A stretch of 64,000 nucleotides of DNA from CAIYUC01 sp963682005 (GTDB taxonomy: Bacteria; Bacteroidota; Bacteroidia; Bacteroidales; FEN-979), in NCBI GenBank assembly GCA_963682005.1, contig OY820914.1, forward strand, positions 3,720,001-3,784,000, read 5' to 3'. Position numbers and translations under genes: made by a program. Every line of letters starts with the position of its first letter. Positions within the stretch are counted from its first letter, which is position 1. A model generated the notes under the pieces. That model was not told the origin of the DNA and ran no database searches. It saw only the letters and a list, made by a program, of their open reading frames with translations. Shown here in pieces: positions 44,634 through 53,029 of this stretch.

Positions 44634-44821
44634 TAAATGGTAAATTGTTCAGAAAGTGAACCCGGTAGTGTCGTGCATATTATTAACAAAAACGTTCTTT
44701 AATCGTGATAATCCAAAAAATTATCTCCTGTTTTTACCAATCCCGGTGAAAAAATCACGATGAGTAGTTCCATATCCTGATTCCCACAGCGAATTCTATT
44801 TGATTTAAAATGCATAGCCGG

Positions 44822-44899
44822 CTGGCCTTCTTAGCCAGGACGGGATTCCGCGCAACACGGGCTTCATGCTGGGTACGCCAAGGCGTACCACACGAAGCC
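44822..44899. repeat. Two adjacent hairpins downstream of the IS
   Basis: First hairpin CTGGC/GCCAG at 44822-44838. Second at 44860-44899: GGCTTC/GAAGCC outer stem, internal loop, and perfect GGTACGCC/GGCGTACC inner stem with a 2-nt loop. The 289-bp gap between transposase and the next gene has no ORF; besides these it holds AT-rich sequence. Confidence 0.85.
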
Positions 44900-44922
44900 T
44901 TATTTATTATGGCGCGTATTTA

Positions 44923-45621
44923 TTAATATTTTATTATAATAGGGAAACTTGGTCTTAAATCAATTGCCTTATTATTTATATTGTTGTCAAATGTTAATTC
45001 TAGTTTCTCTGCTTTCCCTTTCTCAATATTAATCCCGTTTTTAGCTATGCTATCTGTCATTTTCGATGTACTTGTTGTTGTTATTTTATAGGATGTTAAA
45101 GTTTTTATCTCATTATCATGAATATGGTTCATCTTAAAATCATGTGGTTTATTATCGGCAAGCATTTCTTCGCTTGAATTATAATTTGGAAATTCCATAG
45201 TTGGATATAAAATAAACACAACCGGATCGTTTAAGTTTTGATTATTTGTGGCCATTAACAATCCATGATCCCGCATCCAGCTTGATTTATACTCCTTATA
45301 AGAAAATGGTATATTCTTCTGATCAAATGAAGTCATTTTAAGACCTATTCCCAGGAAAGATGATTTGTTTTGACACCATTTAGAACGCTTAATATAGTTG
45401 CATCCAAAATTGTCGAGATTCTTTGAAGCCTCTGTTTCATCAGAAATGTATAATAATTCGATGTAAAAATTAAGAAAGAAAATATATTTTCCTGCTGTTC
45501 CTTGTCCTTTATGAACTCCTGATATTATGCTTGTAAATCCTGCTTTCTTAAAAATATCAATTTCAGGTGCATCTTTTTTCACCCAAATAAATATGTGGTC
45601 AAGCTGTAATATATTTTTCAT
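44923..45621 (-). CDS. Glyoxalase-like (VOC superfamily) protein
   Basis: 232 residues of the PF13468-type glyoxalase-like fold: LDHIFIWVKKDAPEIDIF as the first beta-alpha-beta unit, then GKYIFFLNFYIELLYI with a probable metal ligand. Members are vicinal-oxygen-chelate enzymes of diverse or unknown chemistry. The gene is AT-rich and its start overlaps the preceding small ORF by the sequence ATGA, suggesting an imported operon. No substrate can be assigned. Confidence 0.7.
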   Translation of the reverse strand: MKNILQLDHIFIWVKKDAPEIDIFKKAGFTSIISGVHKGQGTAGKYIFFLNFYIELLYISDETEASKNLDNFGCNYIKRSKWCQNKSSFLGIGLKMTSFDQKNIPFSYKEYKSSWMRDHGLLMATNNQNLNDPVVFILYPTMEFPNYNSSEEMLADNKPHDFKMNHIHDNEIKTLTSYKITTTSTSKMTDSIAKNGINIEKGKAEKLELTFDNNINNKAIDLRPSFPIIIKY

Positions 45622-45845
45622 CTTTTAATAGTCAACCCTTCGGAAAAACATTTCTTGCAATAGGCGCCCTGACGTTCCGGTAGCTGCAGTATGGGTTTGA
45701 GTTGTCTAATATTTGTTTTTGGTTGTTCACCTTGCAGATCCGGATCTGCCTTGCTTACTTTCCTAATCCCGCCTTGTGGCTGCGGGCTTGTTATGTGGCG
45801 TATAAATTCCCCGAACACAATTTCGTATCCGTATAGTATTTTCAT
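45618..45845 (-). CDS. Small ORF tiled between two overlapping genes
   Basis: 75 residues with no recognised domain. It joins the genes on either side by 4-bp ATGA overlaps, which supports translation. Its coding sequence, however, contains a perfect 16-bp palindrome (45734-45749) and a CCCGC/GCGGG stem (45768-45786). It may be a real small protein, or an open frame running through an inserted repeat. No function is proposed. Confidence 0.4.
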   Translation of the reverse strand: MKILYGYEIVFGEFIRHITSPQPQGGIRKVSKADPDLQGEQPKTNIRQLKPILQLPERQGAYCKKCFSEGLTIKR

Positions 45846-46285
45846 TCAGGTATCATCTTGAGCACCATTGTTATTCCCTTCTTTTTTGTAGATAGTTCAA
45901 GGTAATCCGGATTTAAACGAAGAATTGTATATTTTTCTTTTTTACCGTCATTACCACGAATAGTCAGATATGATTCATTTTCGGATAATTCCCATTTTGC
46001 ATTTCCTGTCGAAGGTTTTCCTTCTTTTGAAATGGAAGAATAATCACCATTATTACGAAATGTCCTTCTGGCCTTTGAAATTCCGGTAGTGTCGACCTTC
46101 CATGATCTGGAATAATAAGTAATTGTTGTATCCAGCGGAAAACCGATTTTTGCCTCGATCGATTCATACATCCATGTTTTACAAAGCGTTTTATATTTCA
46201 GCGATGCCTGTGCCCTGACGAAAGAACAGGCCGGAAGCAGGAAAATCAGTACGACTGCAGGAAAGCGTAAATTATTCCATTTCAT
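45842..46285 (-). CDS. Exported lipocalin-like protein
   Basis: 147 residues; a signal peptide (residues 1-27, ending SFVRAQA) with a Cys that does not form a clear lipobox. The mature domain resembles small lipocalin-like Bacteroidota proteins (KTWMYESIEAK, GDYSSISKEGKPSTGNAKWEL, YTILRLNPDYLEL). Probably binds a hydrophobic ligand or acts in the envelope, but this is inference. The stop overlaps the start of the following ORF. Confidence 0.6.
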   Translation of the reverse strand: MKWNNLRFPAVVLIFLLPACSFVRAQASLKYKTLCKTWMYESIEAKIGFPLDTTITYYSRSWKVDTTGISKARRTFRNNGDYSSISKEGKPSTGNAKWELSENESYLTIRGNDGKKEKYTILRLNPDYLELSTKKKGITMVLKMIPE

Positions 46286-46381
46286 ATTTTGGATCTTTTA
46301 TTTGGAAATTATTTGCATATATGGTGAATGCCAGTCTTGGGAAATCCGCCTGCACCGCCTGCAGAATGCTTTTGACCATCA

Positions 46382-47626
46382 CTATCGTTTCTTTTTCGTA
46401 CGGAGAATGTCAGCCTTAATTCTGCTCCAGTCAAGAGCACTGATTACGGTAACTTTGTTATTTTCTTTGATGAAATACTTTGGATTTTTCAATGTATCAA
46501 AAAAGCCTAAATACCGTTCTCCGGGCGGCCAATGCATTTTTTGCGTTTTCCATGGTAAATCAAAACCTGAAAAATAGGATGGATAAATTCGATCCGGAAA
46601 CTCCATATTGCTTTCAGTGTATTCAACAATTAGCCGGAAAAAATTATATTGAGTTTCAACAGATGCATTTTCGACTTCTGCCGACGGATAACTGATCATT
46701 TTTAAAAGAAATGGTTTGTTGGGGTAAATATTTTGAAGATCCTTGATCTGGTCAATAAATTCTTTTGTTTGCTGGAAAATTTTTTCACTTGTGGGATTTG
46801 CGTACCAGTTACCATGAATATCCGGAAAGAACCAATCTATAAGAGATGAGATTTTTATAAAGGATTTATAGCCCAGCGGTCGTAAAGTCGTAGTGACAGG
46901 TTTATCCGTGTTTCTTTTAATATAATTTATGGCAAACAGTACGTCATTCTCAGATATGGCATAGTCGGTAAACATGTGACCAACACAATAGGCGTCAACA
47001 TATGCTGATTGTTCAATGGCTTTATTTAAACACTTCATATCCCTGACGTCAGTGATCCCCATGATTACGCCGACAGAATCGCCCCGTAATGCACGTGAGA
47101 TCCTGGGAATTTCGGAAAGGATTGAGTCTGTTCCGAAAGTTATGATTCCGGTACACCCATTTTGAAATAATAATGATAACTCTGATTTTATGTCATTGAT
47201 TGAACCAAAAGCTGGATTTTTATGATATGGATTGAAATGGATTGGCTCATAGGCCATCCATCGGCAATACTGCATTTTTACTTCAAAATTGTTCATTAAA
47301 TCATTTTGTCGTTTGGTTTTGCATGAGTTCATTGCAAATGGAATCGACATTATTCCAACACCAGTGATTACGACCACATAAAAACTGATAGGAACATATT
47401 TCCTTTTCCAGTATTTGAATAGCGAAAGAAATGATCCGAGAAAGAAGGATGCCCCAAGATAAATGAAAAGCCAAAAAATAAATTCATTTTTTGGTTTCAC
47501 ACGATCAATTAAAAATGCGAGCCCTCCGCTGATAACCGCAAGGAAAGCCAACCGTTGTAGAACATTGTGAAGTGATCCTTTAACTTCTTGAATATCCATA
47601 AGAGTTCCTTGAAATTTGGGCCACAT
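46382..47626 (-). CDS. Membrane protein with GH17-like TIM-barrel domain
   Basis: 414 residues (ATG at residue 11 is an alternative start). Three hydrophobic helices (residues 28-105), then a soluble domain of about 300 residues. It resembles glycoside hydrolase family 17-type barrels: YCRWMAYEPIHFNPYHKNPAFG, a following helix, GIITFGTDSILSEI, VGVIMGITDVRDM, and aromatic-rich late strands (DWFFPDIHGNWY). Such proteins are often linked to beta-glucan synthesis or turnover. The catalytic Glu residues cannot be identified safely, so activity is uncertain. Confidence 0.55.
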   Translation of the reverse strand: MWPKFQGTLMDIQEVKGSLHNVLQRLAFLAVISGGLAFLIDRVKPKNEFIFWLFIYLGASFFLGSFLSLFKYWKRKYVPISFYVVVITGVGIMSIPFAMNSCKTKRQNDLMNNFEVKMQYCRWMAYEPIHFNPYHKNPAFGSINDIKSELSLLFQNGCTGIITFGTDSILSEIPRISRALRGDSVGVIMGITDVRDMKCLNKAIEQSAYVDAYCVGHMFTDYAISENDVLFAINYIKRNTDKPVTTTLRPLGYKSFIKISSLIDWFFPDIHGNWYANPTSEKIFQQTKEFIDQIKDLQNIYPNKPFLLKMISYPSAEVENASVETQYNFFRLIVEYTESNMEFPDRIYPSYFSGFDLPWKTQKMHWPPGERYLGFFDTLKNPKYFIKENNKVTVISALDWSRIKADILRTKKKR

Positions 47627-47679
47627 ATTTAATGACTTCTACCCGCCTCGAAAAAATCCGAAGACAATGTTATAGCAGG

Positions 47680-48585
47680 TTAATTTACCACCAGTTTCCC
47701 GGTCCTCATAATCTTTTTATTCAGAACCATGCGATAGAAGTAGGCACCCGGGGCGATATCCTTTTTATCGATTTCTATTCTGTTTTCACCTTGCCTGCTG
47801 AGAACCTCTCTTCCCAGGATGTTGTACAAACGTATGGAAATTGAACTGATATCTTTGACACCGTTGATGTTCAAAGTTGAAACATCCGTGATTGGATTCG
47901 GGAAGATCGTGACTTCCGGGGCCGTGTCAGTTGCTTCATCCATAGCGGTGGCATTGTAGCAGGAAGACAGGGACGGGTCATGATATTTCAATATCCCGTC
48001 TTCAAAGTAGCAAACCAGGAACTGGCTATCACAGCCAACATAGTGGCAGTAATTATGCAGCATACCGCCTTTAAGGGAGCCGGTACTGTCAACCCATCGT
48101 TCATAAACCGATAATGAATCATACGGAAACAGACCGAGATTTATCCTTTTGCGAAATACCTGTCCGATTCTCACACTGTCGATTAGATTTACGTAAAAAG
48201 GGGCAGTCATTAAAGTCATGGTACCATACGCTGTGATCAAAGTATAGGCATGGATCGTGTCATGCAACTGGGCGTTCAGATCAAACAGTAGTCGATCCGT
48301 ATCTGATGCGTGTACTTTATAAAAGACCTGCTTATTGGCATTTTCCCGGATAAATCCGTAAGGCGACCAGTTCAACTGGGCTTCATCCAGGGATCTTTCG
48401 ACCTGTTTATAGGTTATGGTATCAATAACCGTATCATTTGTGAATTTGATGTGTTCCGTTCCAATCTGAAAGGACATATAATAGTAAATAATATTGTCCC
48501 AGAGCTTGTTCGATGTAACGATAGACTGACTGAAACATCCGGTGATGTTTAAAATGAAAATCCAGGTAATGTATATCTTTTTCAT
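47680..48585 (-). CDS. Type IX-secreted protein with sorting domain
   Basis: 301 residues. Signal peptide (MKKIYITWIFILNITGCFSQ), a beta-rich central domain with two vicinal cysteines (HYVGCDSQF), and a complete C-terminal type A sorting domain: EVTIFPNPITDVSTLNI, then SISIRLYNILGREVL and a APGAYFYRMVLN strand. Expected to be displayed on the cell surface. The central domain is not recognised. Confidence 0.75.
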   Translation of the reverse strand: MKKIYITWIFILNITGCFSQSIVTSNKLWDNIIYYYMSFQIGTEHIKFTNDTVIDTITYKQVERSLDEAQLNWSPYGFIRENANKQVFYKVHASDTDRLLFDLNAQLHDTIHAYTLITAYGTMTLMTAPFYVNLIDSVRIGQVFRKRINLGLFPYDSLSVYERWVDSTGSLKGGMLHNYCHYVGCDSQFLVCYFEDGILKYHDPSLSSCYNATAMDEATDTAPEVTIFPNPITDVSTLNINGVKDISSISIRLYNILGREVLSRQGENRIEIDKKDIAPGAYFYRMVLNKKIMRTGKLVVN

Positions 48586-48816
48586 GGGAAATTGGATTTT
48601 GATTCTTTTGCGCCGGTCAGGTCACTTAAAGAAAATCTCCTTATGCATTTCCGGAGGACCATTTCTGAAAGCCTCCACTCATAAGGATCTTCCTGTCAGA
48701 CCGCATAAATTTACGAAATATTCAGATGTTTAAGTGCAAGTTTGTAAAGAATAGTATATCAGTTCCTCACCGCCTTATTCTTGTCCATTTGCCGGGCGTC
48801 CTCCCCACCTTATCAC

Positions 48817-48859
48817 AACCCGACAGGCAGGGAAACCCGCCCGCATTGATGGCTGACGG
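48817..48859. repeat. 43-bp direct repeat, copy B
   Basis: Matches copy A at 42423-42465 in the same orientation. It lies in the 391-bp region 48586-48976, which has no gene; a 7-bp stem hairpin CCCGCCT/AGGCGGG follows at 48919-48944, possibly terminating the decayed FISUMP gene. Confidence 0.75.
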
Positions 48860-48976
48860 TTCATTACCTAACGAAATTATTTCATTTATATATTTCTTAT
48901 GAGTATTGTATTTTCGATCCCGCCTAAGTTTTAGCTAAGGCGGGTGAATATTCAATTTGTCAAAGTGTCAAAGAGC

Positions 48977-49857
48977 CTAATAATCCCTGAGGCAACGAAC
49001 ACTAAAACCGTCCATCTTACTGTAGGTGTATCGGAACACTTCCGGACGGTAGGAATAGAGTTAACGATACCATGCCCAGTTGGCGTCCTCCGACGGAATC
49101 CACCAGCAGCCGTCGGTACCGACATCGTTGAAGTTACCATAATAGTAGTTGCGGCAGCCACCTGGCAGACCCGAGAAATCAAACAGGTCAGAACCATTGT
49201 CATTTCCATGCCAGCCATCTTTAATCTTGAGGTTCGTCCCCGCATCATAACCACGATAATCAATATTATCCCATTCTGGATCACCGATCCCATACTTGCT
49301 GTCCACGGCTCCTTCCAACACCTTCCATTCCTCATCCGAGGGGATATGCCATCCTGGCGGGCAGATGCCCTGTACGACCTGCGGGATGGAGTACTGCATC
49401 ATCTCATACCACTGATAAAGTCCCCCATACTTTGTGCAACTGTCAGGATTGTCGTCATAGCAGTATTTTTCCTTGATACCGTTATTAGTTTGATCCTGGG
49501 TGCCATTGATCATCGTACCAACGTTGAGGTTCTCTTTTAACCAGCATTGGCTGAAAATTTGAATGGTGTTGTACACCTGTCCTTCATAATCAACCGTGGG
49601 TATACCCAGGCAGGGGCACTGGTGGCGAACTGGAAAGTGTAAATTCCGTTTGCAATCGGGTAATCGAGTATGCCGGATTACTTCATGACCAGGTCATTTG
49701 TAATTATTGATGTTTTCATGGAAAAATCACTATTTTCAATGCCTGCATAATCAAGCCTGCAGCTTTTTCCAGGTCCGGGATTTGCATTGATGATCCTGGT
49801 GGTATATTCCTGATTGTTCCAACCTGCAAACAGCATTGCTGTTCTCATTACTGCCAT
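48977..49857 (-). pseudogene. Decayed FISUMP-domain secreted protein
   Basis: The FISUMP domain (Fibrobacter major paralogous domain) is readable from PCLGIPTVDYEGQVYNTIQI near 49610 through LKENLNVGTMI, CPPGWHIPSDEEWKVLE and LPGGCRNYYYGNF to WAWYR. A TAA at 49061-49063 interrupts the frame. The same frame then continues with RYTYSKMDGFSVRCLRDY to a stop at 48977. Upstream, a second stop (49678-49680) and a frame change separate the domain from an N-terminal remnant beginning at 49857. At least two nonsense changes and one frameshift. Sequencing error could explain one, not all. Confidence 0.75.
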
Positions 49858-49996
49858 AATTTTCCCCTAAGTAAAATTAATAAGAATCGATACGAAAAAC
49901 ATATATTGGAAATTTATTTCCAACCGGAGAACAAAAGAGCCATTCCCCCCTGCGCATGAACCCGAACCCCGCTTCCCATTCTTCATTGCCAACTGC

Positions 49997-50055
49997 CGAC
50001 TGCTTAACGATCCATATTATTTGCAGATACGGGGAAAATCTCGACTTTCCCCTAC
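49997..50055. repeat. 59-bp dispersed repeat, copy A
   Basis: Copies A and B (50522-50580) differ at 6 of 59 positions. Both end in GATACGGGGAAA...GACTTTCCCCTAC, which folds back on itself. They flank a 470-bp non-coding stretch containing other repeats. Confidence 0.9.
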
Positions 50056-50186
50056 AGGTCACCGACGGATTATGGATTACATCCCCGTTTACACGTTTAT
50101 GACTTTGTTGCCCATTGACTTTTCCCCTTGTGACCCTGTGACGTTATTACCTTTTGACATTTGACTTCTACCCTTTTATGATAACA

Positions 50187-50275
50187 GTCGCCACAGGAGC
50201 AACCTTAGCTGGGGTCCCGGCTCCCCGGGGTATGATTGCATTCGGGAGCCCCAGGTACAGTTGCGATGTGGCGAC
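50187..50275. repeat. Structured 89-bp inverted-repeat element
   Basis: Nested arms: GTCGCCACA (50187-50195)/TGTGGCGAC (50267-50275), GCAAC (50199-50203)/GTTGC (50260-50264), and GGCTCCC (50219-50225)/GGGAGCC (50244-50250), with an 18-nt loop. No ORF. Could be a structured RNA, a small transposon remnant, or a folded recombination site. Confidence 0.85.
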
Positions 50276-50360
50276 GAGGCCCGTCCGGCCTGAGGGCAAG
50301 GCTAATAGGGAAATAGATCGTTTATGCTGGATGCTGGATTAATTACGAATTACGACAAGC

Positions 50361-50400
50361 GGCAGGCTTGCCTGTTGCCGTCATTCCCGCGAAAGCGGGT
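50361..50400. repeat. Dispersed CGTCATTCCCGCGAAAGCGGG repeat
   Basis: A palindrome-containing word (CCCGC-GAAA-GCGGG) at 50379-50399. Close relatives occur at 52481-52504 and 53109-53132, and inverted within 59571-59612. The flanking GGCAGGCTTGCC (50361-50372) is another inverted repeat. Confidence 0.85.
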
Positions 50401-50445
50401 ACGCGTTGCGTGCTGCGAACTGCGGGCCGCAGGCTTCAGACCTCC

Positions 50446-50482
50446 GACATCTGACTTCTGACATCTGACATCTGACCTCCAA
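50446..50482. repeat. Tandem repeat, GACATCT heptamer
   Basis: About five copies of TCTGACA/TCTGACT between a hairpin repeat and copy B of the 59-bp repeat. Confidence 0.85.
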
Positions 50483-50521
50483 AAGCCAATAGCTAACGAC
50501 CATGAGCCAACAGCCGACTTT

Positions 50522-50580
50522 CGACTGCTCAACGATCCACATTATATGAAGATACGGGGAAAGTCACGACTTTCCCCTAC
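50522..50580. repeat. 59-bp dispersed repeat, copy B
   Basis: Contains a perfect 10-bp stem, GGGGAAAGTC (50556-50565) and GACTTTCCCC (50568-50577), with a 2-nt loop. The stretch 49858-50656 has no gene; it holds the two 59-bp copies, the 89-bp structured element and short tandem repeats. Confidence 0.9.
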
Positions 50581-50656
50581 GATTCCCGAATGCACGCCTC
50601 TGATCTGGCAGATGGTTGGCGTGTCATCAGCGTCCACTCCATCATTCCTGCATCCC

Positions 50657-51475
50657 TCAACACCCAAGCACCTTTTCCAGGAAGATCTTCATATCATTCC
50701 ATGAATCCTTATCGGCCTGCGGATTATAGACAATGGGGATATTAAACTCCTTGCCGAGCTTCGTCGCTTCGGGGTTTGAAAAAGCATGGCCTGCACCAGG
50801 GTAGAACTTCACTGTGTTTTCAATGCCGATCGAATCCAACTGGTGGCTGAACTGGTTAACATCTTTCACAGAAACAAATTTGTCGTCGGCGCCATGGCAG
50901 ACAAGTACTTTCGCCTTAAAGAGGTTCCTGTCGACAGGAGCTCCGCCCATTCCCCCGTGAAAACTGACTACGGCTTTAAGGTCAGCACCAAGCTTGGCAT
51001 AGTTCAGCACCGCAAAACCGCCGAAACAGTAACCGATGGCAACAACCTTTGCAGGATCTGCCTGGGGAAATTCGATGATCTTCTTCAATGCCGCATCCAG
51101 CCGTGTTTTTACCAGTTGCGGATCCTTGTAGAACGGGGTGGTCAGTTCCTGCGCTTCTTTTGGGTTTGCTGCTGTTTTTCCATTGCCAAACAGATCGACC
51201 GCCATAGCGAGATAACCCAGCTCAGCCAGCTTTCGTGCCCTCATTTCCGGGTAGTCCGTCAATCCCCACCATTCGTGCACGACCAGAACGACAGGCCTTT
51301 TTCCCTTGATATGCTCATCATAGGCCACAAATCCCTTCATGGTGACATCTCCGGCCTTGTAAGTTACCCTTTCTTCGTTGATCGTTGAAGAAATACCATT
51401 CGAACCGGAATTTGAAACTCCTGTGATCATAATGATACAGATTGCGATAATTTTGAAAAGATTCTTTGCTTCCAT
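50657..51475 (-). CDS. Exported dienelactone hydrolase family protein
   Basis: 272 residues. A hydrophobic N-terminal segment of about 25 residues directs export. Alpha/beta-hydrolase fold with a Cys nucleophile in VVAIGYCFGGFAVL, the Asp in CHGADDKFVSV and the His in YPGAGHAFSN. VLVVHEWWGL is the oxyanion region. Dienelactone hydrolases cleave enol lactones; exported Bacteroidota relatives have unknown substrates. A rare strong Shine-Dalgarno (GGAGGA, around 51480-51486) precedes the start, which is unusual in this genome. Confidence 0.9.
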   Translation of the reverse strand: MEAKNLFKIIAICIIMITGVSNSGSNGISSTINEERVTYKAGDVTMKGFVAYDEHIKGKRPVVLVVHEWWGLTDYPEMRARKLAELGYLAMAVDLFGNGKTAANPKEAQELTTPFYKDPQLVKTRLDAALKKIIEFPQADPAKVVAIGYCFGGFAVLNYAKLGADLKAVVSFHGGMGGAPVDRNLFKAKVLVCHGADDKFVSVKDVNQFSHQLDSIGIENTVKFYPGAGHAFSNPEATKLGKEFNIPIVYNPQADKDSWNDMKIFLEKVLGC

Positions 51476-51763
51476 TTTTTCCTCCCTGTTTTATTTACCA
51501 ACCCGTCCGGTATTCAGATGGGTAGGTAGTATGCGTCAATCACATGATTAATAATCCAACCTCTCAATAAACAGAAGAAACACTAAGGATCAGTTCCATA
51601 ATGCTGATTTTGGATAACCAGATTCATTCATGGTTTATTGTATAATGTTGGTTATTTTGTTTTGCCACGATAAAAATGGCTCTGTTGATTTATTACCTTT
51701 ACGCCTTCATCCAATTGAGAAATTCCATAGGATCTTATCTTTTTACAGAGTAAATAAAAAGCC

Positions 51764-52432
51764 ATGAAACGCACATTGAATTTTCTTATTTTGTTGCTGT
51801 TAGCATCCTGCATCACCCCGAAATGGGGTGTCGAGACCTATTATATCATCAAGGACGTCGACAAAACCGCAAACGGCACAAACGTGGGCCAGCTCATCGA
51901 AAAGGAATTGAACCTGCGGGGGTATGCAAGCAGGAAGCCTGTTACTTCCAATGAAAAGACGATCTCCCGCCTTACGGAGGCCCAGATGTCCAAATACAAG
52001 GACAACGACAAGGCCATCGGCTTCGTGATCACCGGAATCGACAATATGGGGGAACTGGGAAAGGTGCAGAAAGTCATCGTCAGGATCAGCAAGGAGCAGA
52101 AAGTGCCGGTCGACTTGTATCAGGGCCAGCTCTATTTCCAGTCGATCTATGGTTCGGGTGAATCAACGATCTCCCTGAAGGGGAAATCCACACCGGGTTC
52201 AGTGGTGGAACTTGATGACGGAAGCAGCCAGGTCAGAACCGCAAAAGTGAATGCCGACGGCACCTGGACTGCCTGGATCTATAAAAATGAAAAGCTCGAA
52301 AAGAGAAATGGAATTGTCTACGGGCGAATAACCAAGCACAAGACCATCCTGTTCTTCAAAATGTCAATCCTGGCGAATAGCAGTGAAAATATTACGAAAG
52401 ATGAGTTACCGGCGGATTCGCCACTGAGGTAG
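51764..52432 (+). CDS. Lipoprotein with Ig-like C-terminal domain
   Basis: 222 residues with a lipobox (LLLASC, Cys at residue 16). The first half (residues 30-125) is an alpha/beta domain with no recognised family. The second half holds a bacterial Ig-like repeat, STISLKGKSTPGSVVELDDG and VNADGTWTAWIYKNEKL. Expected to be anchored in the outer membrane and to bind or scaffold. It has no matching neighbours. The 288-bp region upstream holds no gene. Confidence 0.6.
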   Translation: MKRTLNFLILLLLASCITPKWGVETYYIIKDVDKTANGTNVGQLIEKELNLRGYASRKPVTSNEKTISRLTEAQMSKYKDNDKAIGFVITGIDNMGELGKVQKVIVRISKEQKVPVDLYQGQLYFQSIYGSGESTISLKGKSTPGSVVELDDGSSQVRTAKVNADGTWTAWIYKNEKLEKRNGIVYGRITKHKTILFFKMSILANSSENITKDELPADSPLR

Positions 52433-52439
52433 GCTACAA

Positions 52440-52655
52440 GGTCATCAAGTCATCAAGTCACAAAGTAATCATTTCATCATCGTCATCCCCGCGAAAGCAG
52501 GGACAGGCCATAATTCATAATTCACACTCATAATTCATAATTAAGTCAACGGTCACAAAGTCACAAAGTAACAGAGTAACAAAGTTTTAAAATCAGCAAC
52601 TCAACAAATCAACAACTAAGCGACTAAGCAACCAAGCAACTCATCAACTCATCAG
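52440..52655. repeat. Composite repeat module, copy 1
   Basis: Ordered assembly of short repeat families: GTCATCAA, CAAAGTAA, ATCATTTC, CGTCATCCCC..., ATAATTC, ACAAAGTC and TCAACAA/ACTAAGC. The same order recurs in copy 2 (53076-53264). Ends exactly at the stop codon of the gene at 52656. Confidence 0.88.
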
Positions 52656-52910
52656 CTATTCCCGATGCGCCAGGGTTTTTTCAAAATGAACCAGCCTGAT
52701 GATCCTTGCCTTATCCCGGATCAGGGGTGGCACTGACATCTTTGCGTGTTCATGGTTATCGGCTTCAATTATAGCATATCCGTTATGATCATGGTCCATG
52801 CATCCCCACCAGAATTTAACCAGATATCCTTCATGGTAGTCGTGGAAATATTGTAACGCCCTTTTGCAATCTTCTGCGGTATGTTCTGATATTACCAAAT
52901 ATGTTTCCAT
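52656..52910 (-). CDS. Small ferredoxin-like (dimeric alpha/beta barrel) protein
   Basis: 84 residues. METYLVISEHTAEDCKRALQYFHDYH and YAIIEADNHEHAKMSVPPLI suggest the compact dimeric alpha/beta barrel of GYD or DUF3303-type proteins. A central HDHNGY loop has several histidines. No catalytic assignment possible. Flanked on both sides by copies of the same composite repeat. Confidence 0.6.
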   Translation of the reverse strand: METYLVISEHTAEDCKRALQYFHDYHEGYLVKFWWGCMDHDHNGYAIIEADNHEHAKMSVPPLIRDKARIIRLVHFEKTLAHRE

Positions 52911-53029
52911 AGAATACTCAATTTATTTAGCTTTTTAACACTACCTGTAATTCTTTATTTAGAATAATCCTAAACAAAGGTACATCACAGAGAAGGGAAG
53001 TTGTCCGGGAAAGCAGAAATTTTGTAAGG

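Larger units (their letters stand above)
42515..44648 (+). mobile_element. IS91-type element with tyrosine recombinase
   Basis: Two genes overlapping by 4 bp, the recombinase (42568) and an HUH transposase (43482). The ends share an imperfect inverted repeat of the form ACAATTTxCCATxxA: 42515-42529 on the left and 44634-44648 on the right. Boundaries are inferred from this repeat; classical IS91 elements lack long inverted repeats, so the extent is tentative. No target duplication was recognised. Confidence 0.7.

Noticed and set aside
44634..48859. Integron cassette array (attC sites without integrase)
   Set aside because: Only isolated half-core matches were found; no repeated full attC after each minus-strand gene.
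49678..49857. Independent small gene of 59 codons
   Set aside because: Better explained as the N-terminal remnant of the decayed FISUMP gene, with a second in-frame piece beyond its stop.
42200..50656. Classical genomic island integrated at tRNA-His
   Set aside because: No second copy of the tRNA 3' end was seen downstream, and the recombinase belongs with the IS91-type transposase; only the 43-bp repeats support a boundary.
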